Below, piece by piece: positions 40,436 through 42,410 of a stretch of 42,410 bases of DNA. Every line of letters starts with the position of its first letter. Positions within the stretch are counted from its first letter, which is position 1. Below the pieces are notes generated by a model. It was not told the origin of the DNA. It made no database searches and worked only from the letters and a program-made list of their open reading frames with translations. Origin of the DNA: Actinomycetota bacterium (GTDB taxonomy: Bacteria > Actinomycetota > Acidimicrobiia > Acidimicrobiales > CADCSY01); NCBI GenBank assembly GCA_016781135.1, contig JADDQY010000037.1, positions 1 to 42,410 of the forward strand, written 5' to 3'. The position numbers and the translations under genes were made by a program.

Positions 40436-41338
40436 TCACCGCCGCGAGGGCGGCCGGGGGTCGAGGCCGAGCAGGAGCGGGGCGTCGTTCCGCCGGTCGG
40501 GGGTCGTCGTCGGCACCTCCTGGTGCCACGCTCCCGAGGGGACGAGGCCGGCGCCACCGAAGCGGGCCATGACCCGGAGCTGGGCCAGCACGTCCTCGCC
40601 GCAGTGGTCGGCGGGCAGGTCGGGCCAGAAGGAGAAACCTCCCGCCAGCCGGAGCTTCCCGGTGTCGAAGAGGACGCACCCGCCCACCCAAGCGACCTTG
40701 TAGAGGCGCTCGCTCTCCTTCCTCAGGCCTCGTTCGGCCCCACGGCGGTGGAGGTAGGCGGCGAAGTGGAGGCGGGATCGTCCCCACTCGGCGGTGCCGG
40801 GGAGCACGACCTCGGGTTCGACGGGACCGTTCCACAGCTCGATGTCGACGTCCACCGGCGGACGGTCGACGTCCTTGCCGGAGTGGACGGCGCTGGCGGC
40901 GTTGACGAAGGAGCCGATGAAGCCGCACTGCTCTCGCTCGATGGCCCGAACCAGGCGCGACACGAGGTCGGGCTCCACGAGAACGTCGTCGTCGAGGAAC
41001 AGGACGTACGGCGCCCTCGCCTGGTCGAGCAGGAACTGCCGGTGCTCGGCCAGTCCCCGGCGGGGGAGGTGCTTGTGGAGGTCGACCTGAATGCCGTTGT
41101 GGCGTAGCACGCTCACCACCGGGCGGACCTCGCTCGCGCCGGCGACGTCGTCGTCCTCGGTCTGGTCCGAGACGACGACGCGAAGTGGGCGATGGCCCTG
41201 GCCGAGCAGGCCGGCGAGCGTGACCGCGAGCGCCGCCGGGCGACGATAGGAGGGGATCAGGACATCGACCGCACCCGCCGGCGTCGCCTCCGTTCCCTGT
41301 CCGGGTGGTCGACCGAGGGCGTCGATCTCGGTCGTCAT
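40436..41338 (-). CDS. Glycosyltransferase family 2
   Basis: A 300-residue GT-A enzyme. VDVLIPSYRRPAALAVTLAG opens the nucleotide-binding fold, and VLFLDDDVLVEPDLV (Asp116-118) is the metal-binding DXD. GEDVLAQLRVMARFGG carries the likely catalytic Glu-Asp. GAWHQEVPTT near the end resembles transferases with a late His. No membrane anchor. ATG 41338 is used. It converges on hldE with a 24-base gap and closes the glycan locus. Confidence 0.88.
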   Translation of the reverse strand: MTTEIDALGRPPGQGTEATPAGAVDVLIPSYRRPAALAVTLAGLLGQGHRPLRVVVSDQTEDDDVAGASEVRPVVSVLRHNGIQVDLHKHLPRRGLAEHRQFLLDQARAPYVLFLDDDVLVEPDLVSRLVRAIEREQCGFIGSFVNAASAVHSGKDVDRPPVDVDIELWNGPVEPEVVLPGTAEWGRSRLHFAAYLHRRGAERGLRKESERLYKVAWVGGCVLFDTGKLRLAGGFSFWPDLPADHCGEDVLAQLRVMARFGGAGLVPSGAWHQEVPTTTPDRRNDAPLLLGLDPRPPSRR

Positions 41339-41501
41339 CGGGCGGGGTGGCCACGCATCGCGCTGCCCCCACGATCAGCTCCGCCGGGGGCACCCGCCTT
41401 ACTCGGCCTCACCCGTTCGCCTGTGCGTCCTCGGCCACCCGGCATCCCTACCCGAACCCACGGCTGAGGTCAGGGTGTGTTCATCGGCCAGCGTCCGCCG
41501 C

Positions 41502-42086
41502 TCACCCGAGGACGTCGCGGCTGCTCCGCAGCGCGGTGTCGGTGGCCAGGGACAGGTGCCCACCCAAGAACCCGCCGGCGGTGGCGGTGACGCCTCCGGC
41601 CAGGCCGAGCCCGACCCCGATGCGACGCCGTCCGGCCCGGCGGGCGAGCAGCGACAGCCCGTAGAGCGAGATGGCGGTCGAGTTGACGGCGGCGTGGACG
41701 AGACCGACGCGCCGTGCCCGGCGGTCGGCGTGCAGCCAGTCGGACAAGCCGGCGGCGACGGTGGGGGCGGCGGCCAGGAGCCCGAACGCCAACAACCTCT
41801 GCGATGCGCGGTCGTCATCGGAGCCGGGGAGGACGTCGAGCAGAGAGGCCGACATCCATGATCCGAGTGGGAAGTCGGTGAGCATGGGATGGAGGGCGTG
41901 GCCGAGCCAGCGCCCACCGAGGACGTCCCGGACCGAGCCCCGATCGAGCGCTGCTGGGAGCCGGCGCTGCACGCCGTGGGCCAGGCGATCGAGCCGGTCG
42001 GCGCCTTCGATCAACGACGCCGCCCGATGGAGGCGACTTCGGCTGGAGCCGGACGCTCGGGTTGGCTCGTGCAGGGGCGCTGTCAC
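41502..42086 (-). CDS. DUF2231-type membrane protein
   Basis: A predicted membrane protein of 194 residues from GTG 42086. WLGHALHPMLTDFPLGSWMSA is the DUF2231 signature (LGHPLHPMLTD type), with histidines that may bind metal or heme. Four hydrophobic helices follow, the last being GVTATAGGFLGGHLSLA. The 60 residues before the signature are Arg-rich (SLIEGADRLDRLAHGVQRRLP) and common in actinobacterial members. An ATG at 42215 would add 43 poorly ordered residues; the start is not settled. Confidence 0.72.
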   Translation of the reverse strand: MTAPLHEPTRASGSSRSRLHRAASLIEGADRLDRLAHGVQRRLPAALDRGSVRDVLGGRWLGHALHPMLTDFPLGSWMSASLLDVLPGSDDDRASQRLLAFGLLAAAPTVAAGLSDWLHADRRARRVGLVHAAVNSTAISLYGLSLLARRAGRRRIGVGLGLAGGVTATAGGFLGGHLSLATDTALRSSRDVLG

Positions 42087-42410
42087 GCTGCCGTGGGGTA
42101 CCCGGGCCGGAGTGGGACCGAACACCGCCGGGGCTGTCTGGCCGTCCATCCGGCGGCCGGGGCATCCGGAGTCCTGGAGCCTGGCGCCCTGCCGCCGATG
42201 GCCGAGCCCGATCATCCCTCCACGTTCACTCTCCTCCCACGCGGGGGCGGCGACGCGCCCGGTGGCTCAGGCAGCAACGGCGGCAGCCGCTGCCGCGGCC
42301 ACATCGGAGACGCCCCAGGGGTCACGACCGGGCCACCGACCGGTCACCGTCGTGGACGGGGTCGCGTCCCGTGACGTGGTGGAAGTAGGTCGCTGACCCT
42401 TGGTCTTCCC
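42087..42410. other. Window end without a supportable gene
   Basis: These 324 bases hold the possible 5' extension of the DUF2231 gene (to 42215). Further right, a minus-strand frame is open from the window edge to a TGA at 42267-42269. It reads TTVTGRWPGRDPWGVSDV followed by an Ala run. It might be the end of a gene entering from outside, but nothing in it is recognisable. Confidence 0.4.

Noticed and set aside
42267..42410. Possible 3' end of a minus-strand gene entering from the right edge
   Set aside because: Open to the edge, but only about 47 codons with an Ala run and no recognisable motif; chance is a sufficient explanation at this GC content.
1..42410. tRNA genes, CRISPR arrays, transposases or prophage genes
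   Set aside because: Intergenic gaps are short and none shows tRNA arms, regularly spaced repeats, terminal inverted repeats or recognisable mobile-element proteins.

Overview
This 42.4 kb window is very GC-rich, dense chromosomal DNA from an actinobacterium. The evidence is a WhiB protein, DUF3107 and DUF5317 proteins, a SufR-type regulator, a class E-like sortase, many GTG starts, and repeated TANNNT boxes placed 5-8 bases before start codons (leaderless transcription). A complete System I cytochrome c maturation set, an archaeal-like valyl-tRNA synthetase and a heptose-type glycan locus suggest a deep lineage such as Acidimicrobiia; that placement is inference. No tRNA, rRNA, insertion sequence, prophage or CRISPR array was seen.

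Layout. 49-4104: divergent valS and cysS. 4154-6214: an ECF sigma factor fused to an anti-sigma-like zinc finger, divergent from a small exported protein. 6316-9147: small membrane proteins, two decayed genes (a glycosyltransferase remnant and a broken GlsB-like copy) and a sortase. 9225-15848: nine genes, ccmA-B-C-D-E-F-G-H-I, mostly with 4-base stop/start overlaps, for heme export, heme chaperoning, apocytochrome reduction and heme ligation. 15943-18524: histidine phosphatase, molybdopterin oxidoreductase, YbdK-like ligase.

18631-21738: an iron-sulfur island. A SufR-like repressor gene is followed by a cysteine desulfurase gene, and both diverge from an Mrp/NBP35-type ATPase gene; the two divergent -10 boxes share five bases. 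21956-29786: DUF3107, two ArsA/Get3-like ATPases (the second without the signature lysine), a PHP phosphoesterase, a PdtaS-like histidine kinase, a luciferase-like oxidoreductase, WhiB, a lipid kinase and a single-domain response regulator.

29949-41338: a surface-glycan locus with a UGM-like flavoprotein, a NodU-type carbamoyltransferase, an N,N-dimethylformamidase-like protein translationally coupled to a two-domain glycosyltransferase, then a GT9-GT4-HldE operon and a GT2 enzyme. HldE plus a GT9 enzyme predicts an ADP-heptose-dependent glycan in a lineage not expected to make lipopolysaccharide. This is the best candidate for an undescribed system here. The window ends with a DUF2231 membrane protein and about 320 bases without a supportable gene.
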